5,962 nt of DNA from Gammaproteobacteria bacterium (GCA_018222695.1 JAAEZV010000107.1:1-5962); one strand, 5' to 3'; positions 1 through 5,962 are shown, numbered from the stretch's first letter. Program-made: numbers and translations. The notes: generated by a model from the sequence alone, not told the origin.

Positions 1-381
1 GCGCTGGATTCTGTCGAAACTAATATCGGGATCCGCAACGAGCGGATGAAGAAGATGCTGTTCGAAGTGGGTCTTTACCCAGAAGCCGTGATTACCGCGC
101 AACTGGATGCCGAGGCAGTCGCAGCGCTTTCTGTGGGCGGGGTCACCGATGTGGCATTACAAATCGACTTGCATGGCCAGACAGTGACCAAGGACGCGCA
201 ACTCAGCGTCGCGGTGACGGAACAGGGTGTGAGCGCGTCCACCACTCGGCCCATTCTGCTCAACGCAGCAGAATTTGGATTGGAGGGCGGCGTGGCGGCG
301 CTTCAGGACATCGCGGGCCTCAACGCCATCAGCCGGGTGATTCCCGTGACTGTGGCGCTGCAACTGACCCCCGCAGACTGA
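1..381 (+). CDS. YceI-family protein, C-terminal part (5' end outside window)
   Basis: The reading frame is open from base 1 to a TGA at 379-381 and gives 126 visible residues, so the gene begins to the left of the window. The visible part matches the second half of a YceI-like lipocalin-type beta-barrel domain. An early VETN..IRNERM segment followed by LF and a YP pair corresponds to the family's conserved 'T....RDEHL..FF....YP' region. Later come a strand-rich section with LHG, and the closing pattern of an FGL motif, AGL..ISR.IPV and alternating hydrophobics. Family members are usually secreted or periplasmic and bind isoprenoid-like lipids in known structures; the role here is unknown and the signal peptide would be outside the window. 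The ATG at 46 is an internal methionine, because homology starts upstream of it. The gene converges on the cytochrome gene with only 7 bp between stop codons. Confidence 0.85.
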   Translation, partial: ALDSVETNIGIRNERMKKMLFEVGLYPEAVITAQLDAEAVAALSVGGVTDVALQIDLHGQTVTKDAQLSVAVTEQGVSASTTRPILLNAAEFGLEGGVAALQDIAGLNAISRVIPVTVALQLTPAD

Positions 382-388
382 CGCCTGC

Positions 389-2680
389 CTATTGCACCCC
401 GGCCGCTTGAGCCGTGTTGCGAAGTTCAGTTTGATAGCGCTGCGCTGCCTGCATATCGCCGGCTAGCTGGCTGTATTGCACCAGTGCGACGAGCACGTTC
501 GGTTGACCCGGCGCCGCACGATGTGTGGCTTTGAGCGTGGCGAGCGCCTCGGTCGGCTGCCCTTGATCATGCTGCGCCACAGCATAAACGTAGTGGTAAT
601 AGCTCGGTGTCTCTTCCAGTGATGCGGCTTTCTCCAAAGCCGCTAGCGCGGCCTCGCCATTGCCTTCTCGCACCTCCAGGAGCGCAAGGCTGAACCACAG
701 TGATGCGTCCTCTTTATTCAACTGTATTCCGCTCTCCAAGGTCGCGCGCGCGGCGGCTTCTTTGCCTTGAGCGCGATAAAGGTCTGCCAGATTCACTCGG
801 GAAGCGCTCGCTTGAGGATTCTTCTCAAGGGCTGAGACCAGAAGTGCCTCGGCCGAGTCGCTATCGCCGCGAGCCTGCTGGAAGCTGCTGAGCTGGGTGA
901 GCACCGACGGCATATCGAGATGCTGGGACTGCACGCGTACGTATTCGTCGAAGATCGCGTCCAACGGACCATTCATTTGTGGTCGCCCCTCAGCGGATGG
1001 CGGTTGACCGGGCAAGGCTGGCGTTGCCGAGTTGGGCGCGGGAGTCATTGGTGGAACTAACCCCGCCAGCTGTTCTGCAGCCACCATTCTCACCGCCAGC
1101 GACGGATCTTCGCTTAATGCCAGCATGCGCTCGACTTGTTGCTCTGGCGGTAGTTGCCCCGCTGCCTCTGCCGCCGCCAAGCGAATCAGGGGGTCGTCAC
1201 TTTCCAACCACAGGGGAAGGGAGGGCATCAGCCGCTCGGGAAGCAGACGGCCCAGCTGGGTAATCGCGGAGGCGCGCAGCATGCCGGTGTTGTTCGCATT
1301 GTTGGCGGTTTCTAACAGCACCGGTGCGGCGCGCACATCGCCACGGCCGGCGGCATGAAACGCGCGTGCGGGGTGGTTCCTGCGGTCTGCAAAGCGCACA
1401 CCCCAATCCACCAAGGCCGAGTAGGCCCAGTCCGCACTCTGGTCGGTGTGGCATTGGTTGCAGGCATTGGGCGCCCCCGTACTCATGGAGAGATCTGGCC
1501 GTGGGATGCGCATGCTGTGATCACGCCGCGAGTCGACACCCATATAAAGTTGGCTCGGCATATGGCAGTCCACGCAGGCGCTACCGGCCGACGCAATCTG
1601 ATGTCGGTGGTGTGTGGGGTTATCGTAAGTACTGGCCAGATGACACTGGGCACATACGCCGTTGCCCTCGACAACCAGTTGGTTGCTGTGCGGGTTATGA
1701 CAATTAGTGCAGGCCACCCCGGCCTGATGCATCTTGCTCTGAATGAATGAGCCGTAAACATAGACCTCGTCGCGGATCTGCCCATCGGGCCAGTAGAGCG
1801 GCTCTTCGATGATGGCCAGGCGATGGGTATCTAATAGGGGCTTACCCGGGTGGTACTCGCCCAGGGTGCCGCGCCGCGCGTGACAGCGCGCGCAGCTATC
1901 AATCTGGTGGTTCGAGGTTAGGGGCTCACTGCGTTGCGCGATATCGGTGCCTTCAGTCCATTGCCATGTGCCTCTCGCCTTAAGGCTCATCTCAAACCCG
2001 GTTTGAGCGGGAGAAAGTGTTCCTGACTCGGCGAGCACAAGGTGCGCGCTGCCCGACCCGTGACAGGCCTCACAGCCCACATCGATCTGTTCGTAGTGGG
2101 TATCAAACCGATCGTTCACCGCGTCATAGCGTTTCTCGACATCGGTGCTGTGGCATTCCGCACAGCTGGTATTCCAGTTAAAGAATCCGCCCGTCCAGTG
2201 CAGTGGGTCGCCGGCCGCGATGTGTTCGTCGGGGTAGAGGTGATACCACCGTTGCCCGCCTTCGCTTTCGGGTCGGGTATCCCAAGCGACCGAGAGCGCC
2301 TGCAAGCGACCGTTACCAAGGGGTAATAAATATTGCTGCAGGGGCTCAACCCCAAAAACGTACTCGACCGGATACCTTTCCAGCTCACCCGCCGCGTTAT
2401 CGGTCTCGATGAAAAAGGCATTCCCCTTTTGGCTGAAGGTCGTGGTCACGCCAAAATAATCAAACGTCGCGTTGTCGAAGTCGCCCAGGACCGTCTCAGG
2501 CGTGGCCTTTTGCATCGCCAGATCATGGTGGGAGTTTGCCCAGTCGGCACTAGCTTGCTCATGGCAGCCAGCACAGGCGGCGTTACCAACATAGTCTGCT
2601 TCAGCGATGACTGTGGCGGCAGTCAGGGCGCTGAACAGCATCAATGCTGACAGCGTCAGACGGCGGCGGACTCCCTCCAT
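389..2680 (-). CDS. Secreted octahaem c-type cytochrome with HEAT-like and TPR repeats
   Basis: This 763-residue protein begins with a Sec signal peptide: MEGVRRR, a hydrophobic core at about residues 8-25, then cleavage near A26 or A28. Eight CXXCH haem sites follow, with first cysteines at 36, 173, 203, 263, 324, 343, 369 and 407. Extra histidines (SHH at 50-52, THHRH at 356-360) could be distal haem ligands. The CHNPH and CVDCHMP contexts recall the NrfA/octahaem reductase superfamily, but there is no CXXCK site, so reductase activity cannot be inferred. About 440-540 looks like HEAT repeats, 542-570 is a Pro/Ala-rich linker, and 590-757 holds about four TPR units. The layout matches a widespread 'tetratricopeptide repeat multihaem cytochrome' family of unknown function, so periplasmic electron transfer is inferred. 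ATG at 2680 is chosen because GGGAGA lies 6 nt upstream and the signal peptide starts there; an upstream extension to 2956 only shadows the glycosyltransferase gene. It is the third gene of the cluster. Confidence 0.9.
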   Translation of the reverse strand: MEGVRRRLTLSALMLFSALTAATVIAEADYVGNAACAGCHEQASADWANSHHDLAMQKATPETVLGDFDNATFDYFGVTTTFSQKGNAFFIETDNAAGELERYPVEYVFGVEPLQQYLLPLGNGRLQALSVAWDTRPESEGGQRWYHLYPDEHIAAGDPLHWTGGFFNWNTSCAECHSTDVEKRYDAVNDRFDTHYEQIDVGCEACHGSGSAHLVLAESGTLSPAQTGFEMSLKARGTWQWTEGTDIAQRSEPLTSNHQIDSCARCHARRGTLGEYHPGKPLLDTHRLAIIEEPLYWPDGQIRDEVYVYGSFIQSKMHQAGVACTNCHNPHSNQLVVEGNGVCAQCHLASTYDNPTHHRHQIASAGSACVDCHMPSQLYMGVDSRRDHSMRIPRPDLSMSTGAPNACNQCHTDQSADWAYSALVDWGVRFADRRNHPARAFHAAGRGDVRAAPVLLETANNANNTGMLRASAITQLGRLLPERLMPSLPLWLESDDPLIRLAAAEAAGQLPPEQQVERMLALSEDPSLAVRMVAAEQLAGLVPPMTPAPNSATPALPGQPPSAEGRPQMNGPLDAIFDEYVRVQSQHLDMPSVLTQLSSFQQARGDSDSAEALLVSALEKNPQASASRVNLADLYRAQGKEAAARATLESGIQLNKEDASLWFSLALLEVREGNGEAALAALEKAASLEETPSYYHYVYAVAQHDQGQPTEALATLKATHRAAPGQPNVLVALVQYSQLAGDMQAAQRYQTELRNTAQAAGVQ

Positions 2681-3690
2681 AGCGCTTCTCCCAGTGTGGC
2701 GACTGGGGTTTTTGCGCCATCGGCGAGCCAACTTGCCAGCGCCGCGCTGACGTTGGGAAAAGACAGGATCGGCGCTAGCGGAGGTGCGGCTAACCAGCGT
2801 TCTGCCAGTTCGTTGTCGATCTGGCGCATGACGGTCGCATAACCCAAGGCTTCCAGTGCTGCGCCGTTGGAGAGTTGCTCCATCTGTTTTGCCAGAGGCC
2901 GCGTGAGAACGGGTTTGCGCCAATGCAAACACTCCGAGATCAGTTCGAAGCCGCAATTACAGACAACCCCGCGAGCACTTGCAAGGTCCGATTTGAATCC
3001 GGCGATGTTTGCAGTGCGGCGCCCCACATTTCCCTGTTCGTCGTTTGGCAGTGTGCTTGCGTACTGCAGAAAGCGATGCTCTGAGAATCCGTTGAGCCAC
3101 CGTGTGACGACAGCCTGATCTTCAAAGGGCAAGTAGACAAGAATATGGTCCTGGACCCCACCTGGCGCCGCGGGTGGCAGATCGAGAATCGGCGGCAGAA
3201 CGTTGTCGCCAAAGTCGGACCAGTGCAGCCCGACACCGCGCGTTACAGGTGCGAATAAAGACATCACGGCATGCTGGGCAAGTGAGCGCCCCTCGACGGG
3301 CGTGTTTTTACCAAACGCGTACTGATGTCCGATTCCCAGTACTGATTGCCCTTTGAGTTTGCCAGCCCAGGCGGTGACCGGTTCGTAGTCAGTGACCACC
3401 AGGTCGTAGGCTGTGACATCGAGTCGCTGCACATCGCGAATGAACTGCCAGTACCGATTCGCCATGATCGTCTTTCGATATCGAAGCCGACCAGCTTCTG
3501 TGACAAAGGTCAGTCCGGCGCGGTGTTGGAAGTCCCCGAACGGCTCCATGTCAAACAGACGCTCTCGCGGTCGACCTGAAAAGAGCCACGTGACGTCAAC
3601 ATCAGGATGTTGTTTGAAGGCCTGAGCCATGGCGCGGGCTCTGCTGATATGACCCTGCCCCGTCGCCTGAACCCCATAGAGAATACGCAA
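2656..3690 (-). CDS. MJ1255/VC2487-family glycosyltransferase (GT-B fold)
   Basis: This 344-residue protein has the hallmarks of the MJ1255/VC2487 glycosyltransferase family, related to MurG/UGT-like GT-B enzymes. The N-terminus MRILYGVQATGQGHISRA (1-18) is the family's glycine-rich 'GxGHxSRA' entry motif. DYEP lies at 101-104 and a GIGHQYAF segment at 119-126. The C-terminal nucleotide-sugar domain carries CGFELISECLHWRKP (246-260), then P265, Q269 and EQLSNG at 271-276. Length is normal and there is no signal peptide, so it should act in the cytoplasm or at the inner face of the membrane. Donor and acceptor are unknown; the PAP2 gene upstream suggests a lipid-linked substrate (inference). 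The start is a TTG: no in-frame ATG exists between it and the upstream stop, the family N-terminus begins exactly there, and AGGAA lies 7 nt upstream. The gap to the PAP2 stop is 10 bp, and its 3' end overlaps the cytochrome start by 25 bp. Confidence 0.9.
   Translation of the reverse strand: MRILYGVQATGQGHISRARAMAQAFKQHPDVDVTWLFSGRPRERLFDMEPFGDFQHRAGLTFVTEAGRLRYRKTIMANRYWQFIRDVQRLDVTAYDLVVTDYEPVTAWAGKLKGQSVLGIGHQYAFGKNTPVEGRSLAQHAVMSLFAPVTRGVGLHWSDFGDNVLPPILDLPPAAPGGVQDHILVYLPFEDQAVVTRWLNGFSEHRFLQYASTLPNDEQGNVGRRTANIAGFKSDLASARGVVCNCGFELISECLHWRKPVLTRPLAKQMEQLSNGAALEALGYATVMRQIDNELAERWLAAPPLAPILSFPNVSAALASWLADGAKTPVATLGEALWRESAAV
2687..2692 (-). promoter_or_regulatory. Ribosome-binding site of the cytochrome gene
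   Basis: On the minus strand GGGAGA lies 6 nt before the ATG at 2680-2678. It sits inside the last codons of the glycosyltransferase gene, so ribosomes finishing that gene pass over it. This site decides the cytochrome start against the longer open frame and suggests translational coupling. Confidence 0.7.
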
Positions 3691-3697
3691 TTGGCTT

Positions 3698-3702
3698 TTC
3701 CT
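3698..3702 (-). promoter_or_regulatory. Ribosome-binding site supporting a TTG start
   Basis: Minus-strand AGGAA lies 7 nt before the TTG start codon at 3690-3688 and overlaps the PAP2 stop codon (TAG at 3703-3701). The good site and spacing compensate for the weak start codon and fit re-initiation by ribosomes leaving the PAP2 gene. Confidence 0.65.
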
Positions 3703-4234
3703 AGAGCAGGCCCAGTTGCGAGGCGACCATCATGGCGATCCCACTACCGATCGTCGCACCGGCAATGGTGTCGCCCGGAAAATGCGCCCCCAATAGAACC
3801 CGTGATAGCCCGACGCCGCATGCCCATCCATAGAGGGTCAGGAAGGGACCGCCAAAGACAATGCCCGTCATGGTGGCCAGGCAGAATGCCGCCGAGGTGT
3901 GCCCCGAGGGAAAGCTGAACCGATCCGATGGCACCACCAGCGACCTGAAGCTTGGCATGACCTCCTGCGGCCGCCGCCGCTGGAGGCCGTTCTTCATTAT
4001 CAGGTAGACCGCTCGCTCTATGATGAAGGCAAGCACCAGGGCGGTGGTATACGCGGAGGCTGCGGGTGAGGTGAGCAGCCAAGCGGTGACAGGGAAGGCG
4101 ACTTGCAGATACCCATCGCCACTTCGGGACACGATTTTAGAGAGCTGTATCACTGAGCGACGTCGTTGCCCCTGTTGAAAGAGCCGTTTCAACAGTCGCG
4201 CGTCCCACTGGTGCAACGTCGACAGAATCGCCAT
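3701..4234 (-). CDS. PAP2-family membrane phosphatase
   Basis: This 177-residue integral membrane protein contains the three signature motifs of the PAP2 (type 2 phosphatidic acid phosphatase) family. They are K81-x6-R88P89, PSGH at 109-112 with the catalytic His112, and S144R145-x5-H151-x3-D155, where His151 is the expected nucleophile. Hydrophobic segments at about 43-58, 61-80, 113-128, 129-143 and 156-176 fit a membrane enzyme whose active site usually faces the periplasm. Relatives dephosphorylate phosphatidic acid, phosphatidylglycerol phosphate, undecaprenyl pyrophosphate or lipid A; the substrate here cannot be told. I prefer the ATG at 4234, although the frame also allows a TTG at 4243. 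Neither has a strong ribosome site, and a short GAG lies 4 nt before the ATG. It is the first gene of the minus-strand cluster, 10 bp ahead of the glycosyltransferase, which suggests shared lipid-linked or envelope chemistry. Confidence 0.92.
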   Translation of the reverse strand: MAILSTLHQWDARLLKRLFQQGQRRRSVIQLSKIVSRSGDGYLQVAFPVTAWLLTSPAASAYTTALVLAFIIERAVYLIMKNGLQRRRPQEVMPSFRSLVVPSDRFSFPSGHTSAAFCLATMTGIVFGGPFLTLYGWACGVGLSRVLLGAHFPGDTIAGATIGSGIAMMVASQLGLL

Positions 4235-4269
4235 ACCGCTCAATTTAGCCGGGGAAAGTGGCGCTTTTG

Positions 4270-4302
4270 TGACGAGGCCGTGTCAGTTTGATGACTTTGT
4301 CA
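4270..4302. promoter_or_regulatory. Cluster of TGAC/GTCA half-sites in a divergent promoter region
   Basis: The 145-bp gap between the divergent PAP2 and amidotransferase genes (4235-4379) must hold promoters for both directions. Within it four tetramers alternate in orientation: TGAC at 4270-4273, GTCA at 4282-4285, TGAC at 4292-4295 and GTCA at 4299-4302. The two GTCA copies belong to a TGTCAG direct repeat 17 bp apart. This could be an operator for a dimeric regulator, but the half-sites are short and spaced unevenly. I see no convincing -35/-10 pair in either direction; TAAATT on the minus strand (4242-4247) is the best -10-like hexamer but lies very close to the PAP2 start. Confidence 0.2.
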
Positions 4303-4366
4303 GAATTGCCAAGTTGGCGTACGCTGGCGCGCCGCAGCGGCCTTCGCGCGGGCTAACAGTTGTAGT

Positions 4367-4372
4367 GGAGAG
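4367..4372 (+). promoter_or_regulatory. Ribosome-binding site of the amidotransferase gene
   Basis: GGAGAG lies 7 nt before the ATG at 4380. It decides the start against a longer open frame from 4269, whose extra 37 residues show no family similarity and cover the divergent promoter region. Confidence 0.7.
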
Positions 4373-4379
4373 CAGACGT

Positions 4380-5081
4380 ATGCACATCGGTATCTTGCGC
4401 ACCGATTCCGTCAGGCCAGAGTGGGTGCCGACCTTCGGTGAGTACCCGGATATGTTCGAGCGTCTGTTGCTGACCGAGGACAGCGCGCTGACGTTTACTA
4501 CCTGGAACGCAGAGGCCGGGGAGCTGCCCGACAGCGTTGAGGCAGCGGACGGTTTTTTAATTACCGGTAGCAAGAGTAGCGTTTACGACGACAAGGACTG
4601 GATCCGTGCACTTGAAGGTTTCGTGCGGGAGTGCCACGCCGCCCGGCGCAAAGTGATCGGTATCTGCTTTGGCCACCAGCTGGTGGCGCAGGCACTCGGG
4701 GGTTCGGTGGGCAAGTCGGACAAGGGCTGGGGCGTGGGCGTGAATTGCTACAACGTTGACCAGGCCGCGTTCGATCTGGCGGATAGCGATCAATTTTGCC
4801 TGCTCGCCTCACACCAAGATCAGGTGATGGTCATGCCGCCCGGAGCCCAACAGATCGCGAGCAATGAACACTGTGAAGTGGCGGGCATGACCCTTGGGGA
4901 GCACATCCTGACCTTTCAGGGCCACCCCGAATTCATACCGGACTACTCCCGAGAGATCATGAACTTGCGCCACGACATGATCGGCGCTGAGCGCGTGGCA
5001 GAGGGCATGGCGAGCTTTGAGACGCGCGAGCACGAGGGAGACCGTGTCGCGCGGTGGATGTTGGCCTTTCTCAGCCGCTGA
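4380..5081 (+). CDS. Class I glutamine amidotransferase (GMP synthase-like, stand-alone)
   Basis: This 233-residue protein is a complete class I (triad) glutamine amidotransferase domain. It shows an ITGSKSSVYD loop (61-70) that should form part of the oxyanion region, the nucleophile elbow GICFGHQ (94-100) with Cys96, and QGHPEF (180-185) supplying His182 and Glu184 of the catalytic triad. All three triad residues are present, so glutamine hydrolysis to glutamate and ammonia is plausible. There is no fused synthetase domain. Such stand-alone proteins are usually annotated as 'type 1 glutamine amidotransferase' or 'GMP synthase-like', and the acceptor is generally unknown. It is not guaA, which would continue into an ATP pyrophosphatase domain. 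The start at 4380 gives the typical MHIGIL first beta-strand and has a good ribosome site. It stands alone on its strand and converges on the glyoxalase gene with 3 bp between stops. Confidence 0.9.
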   Translation: MHIGILRTDSVRPEWVPTFGEYPDMFERLLLTEDSALTFTTWNAEAGELPDSVEAADGFLITGSKSSVYDDKDWIRALEGFVRECHAARRKVIGICFGHQLVAQALGGSVGKSDKGWGVGVNCYNVDQAAFDLADSDQFCLLASHQDQVMVMPPGAQQIASNEHCEVAGMTLGEHILTFQGHPEFIPDYSREIMNLRHDMIGAERVAEGMASFETREHEGDRVARWMLAFLSR

Positions 5082-5084
5082 GCG

Positions 5085-5525
5085 TTACCACTCGCCGATA
5101 TTCTCCATCGACTGCCACGGCTCCTGCAGCGGCAGTGCGTCACCGGACTGCAATAACTCAATCGAGATCCCGTCGGGTGAGCGGATAAACGCCATGCGCC
5201 CGTCGCGGGGTGGGCGGTTCAGCGTCACGCCTTTATCCAGGAGCTGTTGGCATGTCGCGTAGATGTCGTCGACCTGATAAGCAAGGTGCCCAAAGTTGCG
5301 CCCGCCGTCGTAGGTCTGGGAGTCCCAGTTGTGGGTGATCTCTACCAGTGGTGCCTGCCGGGATTTGGCGCCTTCCAGGTCATCCGGCGCGCTAAGAAAG
5401 ACCAGCGTAAAGCGGCCGGCGTCGTTGTCATACCGGTAGGCCTCGACCAGCCCCAGCTTGTCGACAAAGAAGTCGAGGGTGTCATCGAGATTGGCGGCGC
5501 GGATCATTGTGTGGAGGTATCGCAT
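5085..5525 (-). CDS. gloA: Glyoxalase I (lactoylglutathione lyase), VOC family
   Basis: This 146-residue protein is close to the usual length of bacterial glyoxalase I and has the paired beta-alpha-beta-beta-beta modules of the vicinal oxygen chelate fold. The four expected metal ligands are all in place: His5 (LHTMIR), Glu62 (LVEITHN), His80 (FGHLAY) and Glu123 (SIELLQ). It should isomerise the hemithioacetal of methylglyoxal and glutathione to S-lactoylglutathione in the cytoplasm. The C-terminal EPW..M...G.W tail is typical of a gammaproteobacterial subgroup. No long metal-class insertion is obvious, but whether the enzyme uses Ni or Zn cannot be read from sequence alone. ATG at 5525 is chosen because the family N-terminus (MRYLHTM) begins there and GGGAG lies 6 nt upstream; the open frame to 5612 adds only non-conserved residues. 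It appears monocistronic, since the divergent rdgC gene lies upstream. Another VOC enzyme with a related substrate remains possible. Confidence 0.9.
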   Translation of the reverse strand: MRYLHTMIRAANLDDTLDFFVDKLGLVEAYRYDNDAGRFTLVFLSAPDDLEGAKSRQAPLVEITHNWDSQTYDGGRNFGHLAYQVDDIYATCQQLLDKGVTLNRPPRDGRMAFIRSPDGISIELLQSGDALPLQEPWQSMENIGEW

Positions 5526-5531
5526 AAGGTG

Positions 5532-5536
5532 CTCCC
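5532..5536 (-). promoter_or_regulatory. Ribosome-binding site of the glyoxalase gene
   Basis: Minus-strand GGGAG lies 6 nt before the ATG at 5525-5523 and supports this start over the longer frame that begins at 5612. Confidence 0.65.
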
Positions 5537-5551
5537 GGTGTCGGTAACAAG

Positions 5552-5557
5552 ATTTTA
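5552..5557 (-). promoter_or_regulatory. Possible -10 element for the glyoxalase gene
   Basis: The minus strand reads TAAAAT, five of six bases of the sigma-70 -10 consensus, 26 nt ahead of the start codon. It would give a leader of about 20 nt that includes the ribosome site. The best -35 candidate, TTCGCC 18 nt further upstream, is poor, so this is a weak call. Confidence 0.35.
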
Positions 5558-5633
5558 GGCCAAGTCCTACCTGCTGGCGAAGACTGCGATACACTGCGCG
5601 GCCCTCGACCATGACACCCTCTGGATAATTTTT

Positions 5634-5962
5634 ATGTGGTTCCGCGCCCTACGTCCTTACCGTTTACCCAACCGCCTCGGCATCGACGCCGAAGAGCTTG
5701 AGCGGCGTCTTCAGACCCGCACTTTCTCGAACTGCACGCCGGCTCAGGCGAGCAGCCTGGGGTGGGTGCCAGCGCTGGATGATGCGGCCTCGGCACTGGT
5801 CCATGCGGCGGGGCCGTACTGGATGGTGCGCCTCAAGCGTGAGGAGAAGCTCCTGCCAGCGACGGTAGTGCGCGAGCAAGCCAATGAGCGCTGCGCGCAA
5901 ATTGCCAAGGCGCAGGGGCGCAAGGTCAGCCGCCGTGAGCGGCTGGCGGTGACCGATGAGGT
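5634..5962 (+). CDS. rdgC: Recombination-associated protein RdgC, N-terminal part (3' end outside window)
   Basis: The frame opens at an ATG at 5634 and runs off the right edge with 109 complete codons, about a third of the roughly 300-residue family length. The N-terminus MWFRALRPYRL matches the RdgC start pattern 'WFKNL..YRL'. A segment F..C.P.....LGWVPAL (about 31-47) follows, then RLKREEKLLPATVVREQ (67-83), which fits the family's 'KEEKILP..VIK' region, and a basic KAQGRKVSRRE stretch before DEV. RdgC forms a ring-shaped dimer that binds double-stranded DNA without sequence specificity and, in Escherichia coli, restrains RecA filament activity; the same role is inferred here. The ribosome site is weak (GGA, 8 nt upstream). 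Promoter signals in the 108-bp divergent gap to the glyoxalase gene are unclear; TACACT at 5590-5595 is a possible -10 without a good -35. Confidence 0.92.
   Translation, partial: MWFRALRPYRLPNRLGIDAEELERRLQTRTFSNCTPAQASSLGWVPALDDAASALVHAAGPYWMVRLKREEKLLPATVVREQANERCAQIAKAQGRKVSRRERLAVTDE

Noticed and set aside
1355..1750. Plus-strand open frames of 127-131 codons opposite the cytochrome gene (also 1324-1707)
   Set aside because: They mirror haem-site codons of the minus-strand gene, show no recognisable family and have no ribosome site; they are shadows caused by GC-rich codon use.
2681..2956. Upstream extension of the cytochrome frame by 92 residues
   Set aside because: It lies wholly inside the glycosyltransferase gene, is Arg/Ser-rich frame-shadow sequence, and would bury the signal peptide; the start at 2680 has a good ribosome site.
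4269..4379. N-terminal extension of the amidotransferase
   Set aside because: The extra residues do not resemble the family, and the internal ATG at 4380 has a well-spaced GGAGAG.
5070..5082. CTCAG-CCG-CTGAG inverted repeat at the end of the amidotransferase gene, as a terminator
   Set aside because: The stem is only 5 bp, lies within the last codons and is not followed by a T-run.
5526..5612. N-terminal extension of the glyoxalase
   Set aside because: The conserved N-terminus with the metal ligand His5 begins at 5525, which has its own ribosome site; the extension covers the putative promoter.
5611..5628. Five-codon ATG...TAA mini-frame just upstream of rdgC, as a leader peptide
   Set aside because: No ribosome site, no regulatory codon run and no attenuator structure; a frame this short is expected by chance.
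1..5962. Mobile elements, CRISPR arrays, tRNA genes, phage or defence genes
   Set aside because: No transposase or integrase frames, spaced direct repeats, cloverleaf-like sequence or recognised defence domains were seen; the window is nearly filled by seven ordinary chromosomal genes.

Overview
The window looks like an ordinary chromosomal stretch from a GC-rich gammaproteobacterium, probably aerobic or facultative and possibly aquatic. The assignment rests on an RdgC homologue (a family of beta- and gammaproteobacteria), an MJ1255/VC2487-type glycosyltransferase, a proteobacterial-type glyoxalase I and a YceI protein. The genus cannot be fixed from this sequence. I see no insertion sequence, phage gene, CRISPR array, tRNA or rRNA, and coding density is very high.

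Layout. From 1 to 381 (+) lies the C-terminal part of a YceI-family protein cut by the left edge. It converges, with a 7-bp gap, on a three-gene minus-strand cluster that reads from right to left: a PAP2-type phosphatase (4234 to 3701), an MJ1255/VC2487-family glycosyltransferase (3690 to 2656, TTG start), and a large secreted octahaem c-type cytochrome with HEAT-like and TPR repeats (2680 to 389). The first two genes are 10 bp apart and the last two overlap by 25 bp, so co-transcription and translational coupling are likely. Facing away from this cluster across a 145-bp intergenic region is a stand-alone class I glutamine amidotransferase (4380 to 5081, +). It converges, with a 3-bp gap, on a glyoxalase I gene (5525 to 5085, -). 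After a 108-bp divergent intergenic region, the right edge cuts an rdgC gene (5634 onward, +).

How the genes work together. The only clear functional unit is the minus-strand cluster. The PAP2 enzyme and the glycosyltransferase plausibly act on lipid-linked or envelope glycans at the inner membrane. The multihaem cytochrome would be exported by Sec and mature in the periplasm; why it is coupled to an envelope glycosyltransferase is not obvious, and this is the most interesting point of the window. The amidotransferase, glyoxalase (methylglyoxal detoxification) and RdgC (DNA binding, recombination) look like independent housekeeping genes.

Five starts were set from ribosome-binding sites and family N-termini, and four of these shorten the longest open frame: cytochrome at 2680, PAP2 at 4234, amidotransferase at 4380 and glyoxalase at 5525. 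The glycosyltransferase starts at a TTG at 3690. No stretch over 300 bases lacks a gene.
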